From: Sva-07 sp963717385
GTDB lineage: Bacteria > Actinomycetota > Acidimicrobiia > Acidimicrobiales > Ilumatobacteraceae
Assembly: GCA_963717385.1 (NCBI GenBank)
Contig: CAVQWE010000003.1
Coordinates: 430,634 to 494,633 of the forward strand
DNA length: 64,000 nucleotides
Direction: 5' to 3'
Positions 8,794 to 17,093 of this stretch are shown piece after piece. Each line of letters starts with the position of its first letter. The first letter of the stretch is position 1. A program made the position numbers and the translations under genes. The notes under the pieces were generated by a model, which ran no database searches, had not been told where the DNA came from, and was given only the letters and a program-made list of their open reading frames with translations.

Positions 8794-9933
8794 TCAGCGG
8801 AACTGGCGGAAGCAGTTGCGGAGGTCGTCGACGAAGAGTTCAGGTACTTCGAAGGCGCCGAAGTGTCCACCCTTGGGCTGCTCGTTCCAGTAGCGGATGT
8901 CGGTGAACGCTTCTTCGACCCACGCTCGGACGGGGGGAACGATCTCCTTCGGATACACGGTGAAACCCGAAGGGATGGTGACGGGCGCAGGTCGAGGGCC
9001 CCGGCCGAAGCTCTCCCAGTAGATGCGTGCCGACGACGCGCCGTTGCCGTTGATCCAGTACAGCATCACGTTGTCGAGCAGTTCGTCGCGGGTGAGCACG
9101 TTCTCGGGATGACCGTCGCAGTCGGTCCACGCCCAGAACTTCTCGAGAACCCAGGCGGCCTGCGCCGCTGGCGAGTCGACGAGGCCGTATCCGATCGATT
9201 GCGGCCGCGTTGCCTGCTGCTTCGAGTACCCCGAATCCCAGTCGGCGTAGTACTTCAGGCCATCGAGAGCCCGTTGCTCCTCGGGCGTCGGGTCGCCGTT
9301 CAGCTTCGGACGAGCGCCCATTGCGAGCGTGACGTGCACGGCAGCGCAGTGGTCGACGTCGGTGCCGCCGATGGCGGTGGTCACCGCGGATCCCCAGTCG
9401 CCGCCCTGGGCGAGGTACCGGTCGTAGCCGAGTGTGGCCATCAGTTCGGCGAACAGCTCGCCGATCTTGTGGACGCCCCAGCCGGTTGCTGTCGGTTTGC
9501 CCGAGAAACCGAATCCAGGGAGCGAGGGCGCGACCACGTGGAACGCATCAGCGGCGTCGCCGCCGTGTCTGGTCGGATCGGTCAGCGGTTCGATCACCTT
9601 GTGGAACTCGACGATCGACCCCGGCCAGCCGTGGGTGATCAACAGCGGCATCGCCTCGGGATGCGGCGAGCGCACGTGGACGAAGTGGAGCCCCGGTTCG
9701 GCGAGCCCGTCGACGGGCATCGTGAACTGATCGAACCGGTTGAGCGCCGCTTCTCGCGCCCGCCAGTCGTAGCCGGTCGCCCAGTACTCGCACACCTCTT
9801 GCACATAGGCGAGTGGGGTGCCCTGCGACCAGTCGTCGACCAGTTCGCGTTCGGGCCAGCGAGTGTTGCGCAGCCGCGATCGAAGGTCGTCGAGGAGGGC
9901 GTCAGGAACGTCGATCGTGAACGGCGTGATCAT
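8794..9933 (-). CDS. Epoxide hydrolase (alpha/beta hydrolase, EHN type)
   Basis: A 379-residue hydrolase of the microsomal-epoxide-hydrolase-like group. It begins with the EHN segment (FTIDVPDALLDDLRSRLRNTRWP). The oxyanion motif HGWPGS is at residues 101-106, the nucleophile is the Asp of GGDWGS (about 179) and the catalytic His lies in GGHFGAFEVPE (about 359). The reaction is hydrolysis of an epoxide to a diol in the cytoplasm; the substrate is unknown. Its start is 105 bp downstream of the DinB-like gene on the same strand, with a small dispersed repeat between them. Confidence 0.9.
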   Translation of the reverse strand: MITPFTIDVPDALLDDLRSRLRNTRWPERELVDDWSQGTPLAYVQEVCEYWATGYDWRAREAALNRFDQFTMPVDGLAEPGLHFVHVRSPHPEAMPLLITHGWPGSIVEFHKVIEPLTDPTRHGGDAADAFHVVAPSLPGFGFSGKPTATGWGVHKIGELFAELMATLGYDRYLAQGGDWGSAVTTAIGGTDVDHCAAVHVTLAMGARPKLNGDPTPEEQRALDGLKYYADWDSGYSKQQATRPQSIGYGLVDSPAAQAAWVLEKFWAWTDCDGHPENVLTRDELLDNVMLYWINGNGASSARIYWESFGRGPRPAPVTIPSGFTVYPKEIVPPVRAWVEEAFTDIRYWNEQPKGGHFGAFEVPELFVDDLRNCFRQFR

Positions 9934-9971
9934 CGCGCCGACCCTATGGTCCCCGTTCGTCTCGACTCGAC

Positions 9972-10025
9972 CCGAAATGTGCCCTCGATCGTGACGCTGA
10001 GCGCAACGATCCGGGGTGTTTTCGG
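9972..10025. repeat. Dispersed intergenic repeat, copy A (54 bp)
   Basis: It begins with CCGAAATGT and ends with TTTTCGG, so the ends are inverted repeats. The inside holds GATCGTGACGCTGAGCGCA. A near-identical unit lies at 47762-47814. This copy is between two minus-strand genes and may work as a terminator. Confidence 0.55.
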
Positions 10026-10037
10026 TGAGGTGGCGGG

Positions 10038-10835
10038 TCAGGTGGGGCGAGGGGAGGGGCCGTCGGAGGCGGGACCGGCGAAGAGCTGCGCCTTCTCCAT
10101 CCAGTCGCGAGCCGAGTCGCCGGTCACGACGAGGTCGGTGTCGTCGACGTGGCGGCGCTGCGTGGTGACGAGACAGAAGTCGAGCGCCGGACCGACGATC
10201 GACTCGACGGCGTCATCGGGACCGAATGTGAGCACCTCGCCCGACGGCAGTGTGAGTTCGGCGCGAACCGGGGTGGACGGAACGTCGAGGCCGCGGTTCA
10301 TGTACGTCCAGCCACGTGTGATGAAGCCGAGTTGTGCGATGTGTCGGAGCCGATCGGTCGTCGAGCGAGAGGCGCCGACCGTGTCGACGATGTCCTGGCC
10401 GTGTGCCCACACCTCCATCAGCCGTGCCGTGAGGAACGACTTGGCACCCATCGAGGGGCCGTACCAAGCGACGCGGGTGTCGTTCTCCAAGGTCTCGCCG
10501 GCCGACGCCAGAGCGCGGCGATTGGCCCGCCACGCCGCGAGGAGATCGTCAGGTGACATCGCCCGGTAGGGGCCGAGCACGATGTCGTCGGCCGACTCGG
10601 CGCCAGCCCCGCCCGAGGACAACAGCGAGGTCATCGCGTCCTGGAACGCAGGCGGATCGACCACGGCGAGCGCAGCCGTGCCGTCGAAGTAGGTGAGGTG
10701 GCCGATCTGATCGGCGATCGTCCAGCCAGGGCTGGGTGTGGCGAGCAGCCACTGCTCGTCGGTCAGCTGCGACACGGTCTCGTCCAGCGCCTGCTGTTCA
10801 GCGAGCAGATCGGCGAGTACCTCGGCAACGTCCAT
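10038..10835 (-). CDS. TIGR03084-type DinB/maleylpyruvate-isomerase-fold protein
   Basis: A 265-residue protein of the actinobacterial TIGR03084 family, whose N-terminal half is a DinB-like four-helix metal-binding fold. Visible marks are DEQWLLATPSPGWTIADQIGHL near residues 26-47 and RLMEVWAHGQDIVD near 143; the histidines in these are the likely metal ligands. Relatives include mycothiol-dependent isomerases, which fits an organism with mshD at 35-36 kb, but no reaction can be assigned. Its ATG 10835 is divergent from the carboxylase operon, whose start is only about 70 bp away. Confidence 0.75.
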   Translation of the reverse strand: MDVAEVLADLLAEQQALDETVSQLTDEQWLLATPSPGWTIADQIGHLTYFDGTAALAVVDPPAFQDAMTSLLSSGGAGAESADDIVLGPYRAMSPDDLLAAWRANRRALASAGETLENDTRVAWYGPSMGAKSFLTARLMEVWAHGQDIVDTVGASRSTTDRLRHIAQLGFITRGWTYMNRGLDVPSTPVRAELTLPSGEVLTFGPDDAVESIVGPALDFCLVTTQRRHVDDTDLVVTGDSARDWMEKAQLFAGPASDGPSPRPT

Positions 10836-10902
10836 GGGTCAGGTGTAGCCGATGCTGGGTGGCTGGATGTGGCTCGGGACCGCCAGGGGCCGCTCCACTA
10901 CG

Positions 10903-12516
10903 GTGACGGACGTGACCATCGGCACCGTGATCCGCAGTCGACTCGACACGAGATCGGACGACTACCAGGACAATCTCGCCGCGATGCAGGGCTTGTGGGA
11001 CGGCGTCGCAGCCGAGCTGGCGAGCGTTCCCACGATCGGCGGCCAGCGTTACGTCGACCGGCATCGCAAGCGCGGCAAGATGCTGGTGCGCGAGCGGATC
11101 GAGGCGCTGATCGATCCCGACACACCATTCCTCGAGCTGAGCCCGCTGGCCGGGTGGGGCACGCAGGACCCGGTCGGCGTCGGCTCGGCGTGCGGCATCG
11201 GCATCGTCGAGGGCGTCGAGTGCGCGATCACCGGCTCGGACATGACCTATCGCGGCGGTTCGGCGAACCCGACGTCGTGGAAGAAGACGGCCCGCTTCAA
11301 CGAGATCGCCCGCGAGAACCGGCTGCCGGTGATCAACCTCAACGAGTCGGCCGGCGCCGACCTGCCGCGTCAGGCCGATCTGTTCATCCAAGGCGGCGGA
11401 AGCTTCCGCGACCTCACGCAGCTCTCCAAGCTCGGGATTCCGTCGATCACGATGGCGTTCGGGCCCAACACCGCCGGCGGCGCCTACACGCCGGGGATGA
11501 GCGACTACACGATCTTCATCAAGGAACGCGGCACTGCGTACCTCGGTGGTCCGCCGTTGGTGAAGATGGCGATCGACGAGATCGTCGACGAAGAAACCCT
11601 GGGAGGCGCCGAGATGCACTCGCGCACCAGCGGGCTGTCCGACTATCTCGCTGTCGACGAGATGGATGCGATCCGCATCACCCGCGGCATCGTACGACAC
11701 CTCGGATGGAGCAAGCTCGGCCCGGGCGCGACCCTTCCTGACGACCCGCCGCTCTACGACCCGGCCGAGTTGCTCGGCTGCGCGTCGGCTGACGTGCGCA
11801 TCCCGTTCGACATCCGCGAGGTGCTCGCCCGCCTGCTCGACGGCAGCCGGTTCGAGGAGTTCAAGCCGCTCTACGGCGACAAGCTCGTGTGTGGTTGGGG
11901 ATCGATTCACGGCTTCCCGGTCGGCATCCTCGGCAACAACGGGATCCTGTTCTCCGAAGAGGCATCGAAGGGGGCGCAGTTCATCCAGCTCTGCAACAAG
12001 CGCGACATCCCGCTCGCGTTCCTCCACAACATCACCGGCTTCATGGTCGGCTCGAAAGCCGAACAGGGCGGCATCATCCGCAACGGCGCGAAGCTGATCA
12101 ATGCGGTGTCGAACTCGACCGTCCCGCACTTCAACCTCATGGTCGGCGCCAGCTATGGGGCTGGCAACTACGGCATGGCCGGCAAGGCGTACAACCCGCG
12201 GTTCATCTTCAGTTGGCCGAATCACCGGGTGGCGGTGATGGGCCCGAAGCAGCTCGCCGGGGTGATGGAGATCGTGGCCCGCAACGCCGCGGCGGGCCGG
12301 GGCATGGAGGTCGACGAGGAGGCGCTCCTCGCGCAGACCGCTGGGCTCGAAGCGCAGATCGAACACGAGTCGACCGCGCTGTACTCGACCGGACGATTGT
12401 GGGATGACGGGATCATCCATCCCGCCGACAGTCGCACGGTGATGGGAATGGCACTCTCGGCCGTGCACAGCAACGTGGTGCAAGGCGCCACCGAGTACGG
12501 CGTGTGGAGGCACTGA
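10903..12516 (+). CDS. Acyl-CoA carboxylase carboxyltransferase (beta) subunit
   Basis: A 537-residue carboxyltransferase that moves CO2 from carboxybiotin to an acyl-CoA. It has the tandem crotonase-like halves of the methylcrotonyl/geranyl/propionyl-CoA carboxylase beta family, with the segments NLNESAGADLPRQ, FGPNTAGGAYTPGMSD and, in the second half, LHNITGFMVGSKAEQGG and GASYGAGNYGMAGKAY. These fit the methylcrotonyl/geranyl group better than the propionyl group. The start is uncertain: GTG 10903 and 10912 are both possible and neither has a strong ribosome site. Its stop overlaps the next ATG (TGATG), so biotin carboxylase is made in step with it. Confidence 0.9.
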   Translation: MTDVTIGTVIRSRLDTRSDDYQDNLAAMQGLWDGVAAELASVPTIGGQRYVDRHRKRGKMLVRERIEALIDPDTPFLELSPLAGWGTQDPVGVGSACGIGIVEGVECAITGSDMTYRGGSANPTSWKKTARFNEIARENRLPVINLNESAGADLPRQADLFIQGGGSFRDLTQLSKLGIPSITMAFGPNTAGGAYTPGMSDYTIFIKERGTAYLGGPPLVKMAIDEIVDEETLGGAEMHSRTSGLSDYLAVDEMDAIRITRGIVRHLGWSKLGPGATLPDDPPLYDPAELLGCASADVRIPFDIREVLARLLDGSRFEEFKPLYGDKLVCGWGSIHGFPVGILGNNGILFSEEASKGAQFIQLCNKRDIPLAFLHNITGFMVGSKAEQGGIIRNGAKLINAVSNSTVPHFNLMVGASYGAGNYGMAGKAYNPRFIFSWPNHRVAVMGPKQLAGVMEIVARNAAAGRGMEVDEEALLAQTAGLEAQIEHESTALYSTGRLWDDGIIHPADSRTVMGMALSAVHSNVVQGATEYGVWRH

Positions 12517-14614
12517 TGGACATCACTCGCTTGTTGATCGCGAACCGTGGCGAGATCGCCGTGCGCATCGCCCGCACGGCCCACCGGCTCGGCATCTCCA
12601 CCGTCGGCGTCTACTCCGAGCCCGACGCCAACGCGCTGCACGTCGATTCGGTCGATGTGGCGGTTGCCTTGGGCGGGGCGACCCCGGCCGAGTCGTATCT
12701 CCGCGGTGATGCGATCATCGCTGCGGCACTCGCCACCGGCGCCGACGCGATCCATCCCGGCTATGGATTTCTCGCCGAGAACGCCGCGTTCGCGCAGGCG
12801 GTCATCGACGCCGGGCTCGTGTGGGTCGGGCCGACCCCGGAACAGGTCACGCTGCTCGGCGACAAGGTTGCTTCGAAGCGCGCTGCGCTCGACGCCGGCG
12901 TGCCGACCACGTCGATGATCGAGGTCGTCGATGGTCGCGTTGCCGACGGAGCGAACGTGACGTACCCGGCGCTCGTCAAAGCGGCGGCGGGCGGCGGTGG
13001 CCGCGGGATGCGGATCGTGCGCAGCGCCGACGAACTCGACGATGCCGTTGCGGCTGCATCGCGCGAGGCGCTGTCGGCGTTCGGCGATGGGGCCGTGTTC
13101 ATCGAGCCGTACCTCGAACGTGGTCGCCACGTCGAGGTGCAGGTGTTCGGCGACCAGCACGGCAACGTCGTCCACCTGGGCGAGCGCGAGTGCTCGATCC
13201 AGCGTCGCAACCAGAAGATCGTCGAAGAGTCACCATCGGCTGGCATCTCGGCCGGGGTGCGTACCGACACTGTGTGATGGTGCGGTCGCACTTGCCCGGC
13301 ACGTCGGCTACGAGGGTGCGGGCACTGTGGAGTTCATGGTCGGCGCCGACGCCGATGGTGAGGCGACGATCACGTTCCTCGAAGTCAACACTCGCCTGCA
13401 GGTCGAGCACCCCGTGACCGAGGCGGTGACCGGCCTCGACCTCGTCGAGCTGCAGCTGCGTGTCGCCGCGGGCGAACCGCTGCCGGTGACGCAGGGCGAC
13501 ATCACCGTGACCGGTCATGCGATCGAGGTACGTGTGGTCGCTGAAGATCCCGCTGCTGGATGGATGCCGTCCACGGGCCGCATCGGTCGCTTCTCGATCG
13601 GCGATGGTGTCCGAGTCGACACCGGTGTGCGCGATGGCGCCGAGATCTCCTCCGACTACGACTCGCTGGTCGCCAAGGTGATCTCCCACGCGCCGACTCG
13701 CGTCGAAGCCGCCCGCCAACTCGCTCGGGCGCTGCGCGGCTCGCAGATCACCGGCATCCGCACCAACGTCGACTCGCTCGTTGCGATCCTGGGTGAGGGC
13801 GACTATCTCGCCGCTGCCACGCCGACCGCCTACCTCGATGAGCACCCCGACGTGCTCACGCCGATCGGCCCTGCGGGCGACGACCGGGTGGCGTTGCTGC
13901 TCGGTGCGGTGTTCGCGCTCGAAGCCGAGCGCCGCGTCGCTGATCGGGCGACGCCCTTCGCCCCGTCGGGGTGGCGCAACCTGCGAACCCAAGGTCAACG
14001 CCAGATGTGGCTCGAGCCCACCGGTGAGCATCTCCACGTCGAATACGTCATGCGGCCCGAGCGACTCGCCGACGGCTCGACGCGTTGGAACGCATCGGCG
14101 TGGCTCGGCCCGTGGCCGGAACCCGACAACGAGGGGGTGCTGTCACCCGACGAGCGGGTCGAGCGGCACGTCCGGTTGCTCGACCGTCGCGTCGACGGCG
14201 CTGGCGGTCGAGGTCGACGGTCGCCGCTACAGCGTCGGCACCGAAGTCGTCCACCACGGTCTCGGGCTCGACGACGACGGCGTCGGAGCTGTCACCGTTC
14301 ACACCCGCAGCACTGCCGGTGCGTTGACGCTCACCCGAGCAGCTCGGTTCGCACTCCACGATGCACAGGCCGAGGGTGGTGGGCCGATCTGCCCGCTGCC
14401 CGGAACTGTCATCGCCGTGCACGTCGCAACGGGAGATTCGGTGAGCGACGGTCAGGTGCTGATGGTGGTCGAGGCGATGAAGATGGAACACAAGATCGTG
14501 GCCCCTGCCGATGCCGTGGTCAGCGAGGTCCGCTTCGCCGTCGGCGATCGGGTCGATCAGGGTGACCTCCTCGTCGCCCTCGACCACGGTGACCCGACGG
14601 AGGATCCGTCATGA
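12516..14614 (+). CDS. Biotin carboxylase/BCCP (alpha) subunit, two frameshifts
   Basis: The ATP-dependent biotin carboxylase with a C-terminal biotin carrier domain. ATG 12516 has GGAGG 5 bases upstream. Frame 1 gives LLIANRGEIAVRIARTA, HPGYGFLAEN, KAAAGGGGRGMRIV and ERECSIQRRNQK. A break near 13255-13275 leads to frame 2 with EVNTRLQVEHPVTEAVTGLDLVE. A second break near 14185-14215 leads to frame 3 with the biotinylation motif VVEAMKMEHKI, whose second Lys is modified. Restored length is about 699 residues, normal for MccA/AtuF-type subunits. It forms the holoenzyme with the upstream subunit; its stop overlaps the AtuA-like start (ATGA). Confidence 0.88.
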
Positions 14615-16410
14615 CCGATCCGATCCGCATCGCCAACTGTTCTGGGTTCTTCGGCGACCGGCCGAGCGGCGCGCTCGAGATGGTCGAGGGCGGCCCGATC
14701 GATGTGCTCACCGGCGACTGGTTGGCCGAGCTGACCATGCTGATCCTCAGCCGCATCCGCGCCAAGAAGCCCAAGGGTGGCTACGCCCGTACGTTCGTGA
14801 GCCAGATGGAGCAGGTGATGGGCACCTGCCTCGACAAGGGGATCAAGGTGGTCTCCAACGCTGGTGGTCTCGACCCCGACGGCTGTGCCGACGCGGTCCA
14901 GGAGGTGGCCGATCGACTCGGTCTGTCGCCGACCATTGCCTACATCAACGGCGATGATTTGATGCCCCGCATCGTCGAGCTGGCCGAGTCCGGCGCACTG
15001 TCACCGTTCGGCGCCGCGACCGAACTCGGCGATCCCACACGGTTCCTCACCGCCAACGCCTACCTCGGCTGTTTCGGGATCGTCGACGCGCTCAGCAAGG
15101 GTGCCGACATCGTGATCACCGGGCGTGTCACCGACGCCGCGGTCACGTGTGGGCCAGCGGCGTGGCATCACGGTTGGCAACGCGAACCGATCTTCGACCA
15201 ACTCGCTGGCGGTGTGGTCGCCGGGCACATCATCGAGTGCAGTGCCCAGGTCACCGGGGGCAACTATTCGTTCTTCAACGAGATCGATGATCGCAACGAC
15301 GTCGGCGGGGGAGCCCGGTTCGGGTTTCCGTGGGCCGAGGTGGCCGCCGACGGCTCGTGCGTGATCGGCAAGCACGACGGCACCGGCGGTGTGGTCAACG
15401 TCGAGACGGTGACGTCGCAGCTGCTCTACGAGATCGGCGGCCCCGAGTATCTCGGCCCCGACGTGACCGCTCGCTTCGACACGATCGAGGTCGAGCAGCT
15501 CGAACGTGACCGGGTGCGGGTTTTCGGCACCAAGGGCCAGGCGCCGCCGTCCACGTTGAAGGTTGCGATGAACGAACTCGGCGGCTACCGGAACTCGTTC
15601 ACGGTGGCGCTCACGGGTCTCGACATCGACGACAAAGCAGCCTTCGCCGAGGCAGCGTTCTGGGATGCCTGCCCCTCTGGGCCAGACGACTTCGCCTTCA
15701 TCGAGAGCAAGGTCGTCCACACCAACAAGCCCGACCCTGCAACGCAGGAAGAGGCCACGGCGATCTGGAAGGTGACGGTCAAGGATCCCGACGAGCGAAA
15801 GGTCGGCCGTGCATTCGCCGACGCGATGGTGCACACCGTGCTCGCCGGCATCCCCGGCATGTACGGCCTGGGCGGTGGCCCCGGCGCTGCATCGCCGTTC
15901 GGCGTGTACCGCCCCGCCACGATCCCCGCCGACCTCGTCCCCCAGTACGTCCACGTCAACGGCACCACCACGCAGATCGACTCCGTGGCCCCCGCCGCTG
16001 GTTCCCACCGCCCAGGTCTCGCTGGAACCACGATCCGAGAGTCGTGGTTCCGCGACACCCGGGCCAGGGGACCGTCGGTGGAGGTGGCAGTTCGGGATCG
16101 TTCGTCGGGACTCGGTCGGGCGACAAGGGCGGCGATGCCAACCTCGGGCGTCTACGCCCGAAGCGATGCTGGTTGGGAGTGGCTCGACGCCGAACTGACC
16201 GTCGAGCGACTGCAGGCGCTGCTCCCCGAGACGGCGGCGCTCGCTGTCGATCGCTACCGCTTCGCGAACCTTCGCTCGCTCAACTTCGTGATCCGCGGGC
16301 TTCTGCAGGAGGGGGTGGCGGCGTCGACTCGCCAAGACGCTCAGGCCAAGGCGCTGGGCGAGTGGCTGCGATCCCGTGTGGTCAGCGTGCCCGCGTCGGT
16401 CGTCGGCTGA
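14611..16410 (+). CDS. AtuA-family (DUF1446) protein, two compensating frameshifts
   Basis: A protein of about 599 residues in the family of AtuA, a gene of the acyclic terpene utilisation cluster in Pseudomonas whose biochemical role is unresolved. The N-terminal DUF1446 part is clear (NCSGFFGDRPSGALEM, SNAGGLDPDGCADAV). The conserved C-terminal motif SGDKGGDANLG is readable only in a second frame between about 16100 and 16145, so two opposite indels are present; the nominal frame gives unrelated residues there. GGAGGA lies 6 bases before ATG 14611, which overlaps the carboxylase stop. Linkage to an acyl-CoA carboxylase points to branched or isoprenoid acyl-CoA breakdown (inference). Confidence 0.85.
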   Translation: MTDPIRIANCSGFFGDRPSGALEMVEGGPIDVLTGDWLAELTMLILSRIRAKKPKGGYARTFVSQMEQVMGTCLDKGIKVVSNAGGLDPDGCADAVQEVADRLGLSPTIAYINGDDLMPRIVELAESGALSPFGAATELGDPTRFLTANAYLGCFGIVDALSKGADIVITGRVTDAAVTCGPAAWHHGWQREPIFDQLAGGVVAGHIIECSAQVTGGNYSFFNEIDDRNDVGGGARFGFPWAEVAADGSCVIGKHDGTGGVVNVETVTSQLLYEIGGPEYLGPDVTARFDTIEVEQLERDRVRVFGTKGQAPPSTLKVAMNELGGYRNSFTVALTGLDIDDKAAFAEAAFWDACPSGPDDFAFIESKVVHTNKPDPATQEEATAIWKVTVKDPDERKVGRAFADAMVHTVLAGIPGMYGLGGGPGAASPFGVYRPATIPADLVPQYVHVNGTTTQIDSVAPAAGSHRPGLAGTTIRESWFRDTRARGPSVEVAVRDRSSGLGRATRAAMPTSGVYARSDAGWEWLDAELTVERLQALLPETAALAVDRYRFANLRSLNFVIRGLLQEGVAASTRQDAQAKALGEWLRSRVVSVPASVVG

Positions 16411-16604
16411 TCACGTCGCTGGCGGTCCCATCGTCCCGCCGCGGACACGCGCAGTGAGGCGCTACAATTGGCAGCGTGTGAAGCAGCGGCGACGAGGGCC
16501 CATCTGCTGGCCTCGGTGTGGTCCGTGTACGACTGGCCATGCGCACCATGCTCAACGAGGCAGCCCATGGCGCCGTCGTGGAGATCGGGCTGGTGAACAC
16601 GCGG
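16411..16604. other. Intergenic stretch between AtuA-like and Nudix genes
   Basis: This 194-bp gap separates convergent genes. A TACAAT hexamer near 16464 could be a -10 element on the plus strand, but no supported gene follows it; a 32-codon plus-strand frame after ATG 16530 overlaps the Nudix 3' end and resembles nothing known. No clear hairpin was seen. Confidence 0.3.
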
Positions 16605-17093
16605 TCAGCCGAGACCCTCGGGCCCGGCGGTGGGTGAGGCTTCGACGAGTCGAGCAAGGAACAGGCGTTGACCTGCGATGACCTTCTCGGCGGCGGTTGG
16701 CACGTCGAACCAGGCAACACGGTCGAGTTCCGGGAAGCTCTGGAGCTCGACCGGACTTCGGTGGCCATTCCAGTTCGAAGGTGTTGCTCGCCGGCGATCG
16801 CAGGGTCGAGATCACCTTCGACCGCCCACGCCGGCACGACCTTGCCGCCAGCCTGACGGACCTCGCCCAAGGTCGACGAGCTCACCAGCGGGCAGCGGCA
16901 GGCCGATCTCTTCGTGGAACTCGCGACGGGCCACGTCGATCGGCTCCTCGCCTGGTTCGATCTCGCCTTTCGGGATCGTCCAGGCTCCGACGTCCTTGCG
17001 GGCCCAGTACGGGCCGCCCATGTGGCCGAGCAACACCTCGACGACACCCGAGTCGAGCCGACGCCACAGCACGATCCCGGCGCTGCGCTTCAA
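16605..17093 (-). CDS. Nudix hydrolase with three frameshifts
   Basis: A hydrolase of about 162 residues. The first frame holds the whole Nudix box GEIEPGEEPIDVARREFHEE (GX5EX7REUXEEXGU). Three same-direction breaks follow, near 16870-16880, 16790-16800 and 16755. Frame 2 then reads GEVRQAGGKVVPAWAVEGDLDP, frame 3 ASNTFELEWPPKSG, and the first frame resumes with ELQSFPELDRVAWFDVPTA to the stop at 16605. The whole matches one actinobacterial Nudix group, and each break is an extra base, the first in a GGG run. The start is inferred as TTG 17093, overlapping the helicase stop (TTGA); no ATG or GTG fits. Substrate unknown. Confidence 0.7.

Noticed and set aside
16530..16635. Small plus-strand frame between AtuA-like and Nudix genes
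   Set aside because: It overlaps the conserved end of the Nudix gene and has no ribosome site or known likeness.
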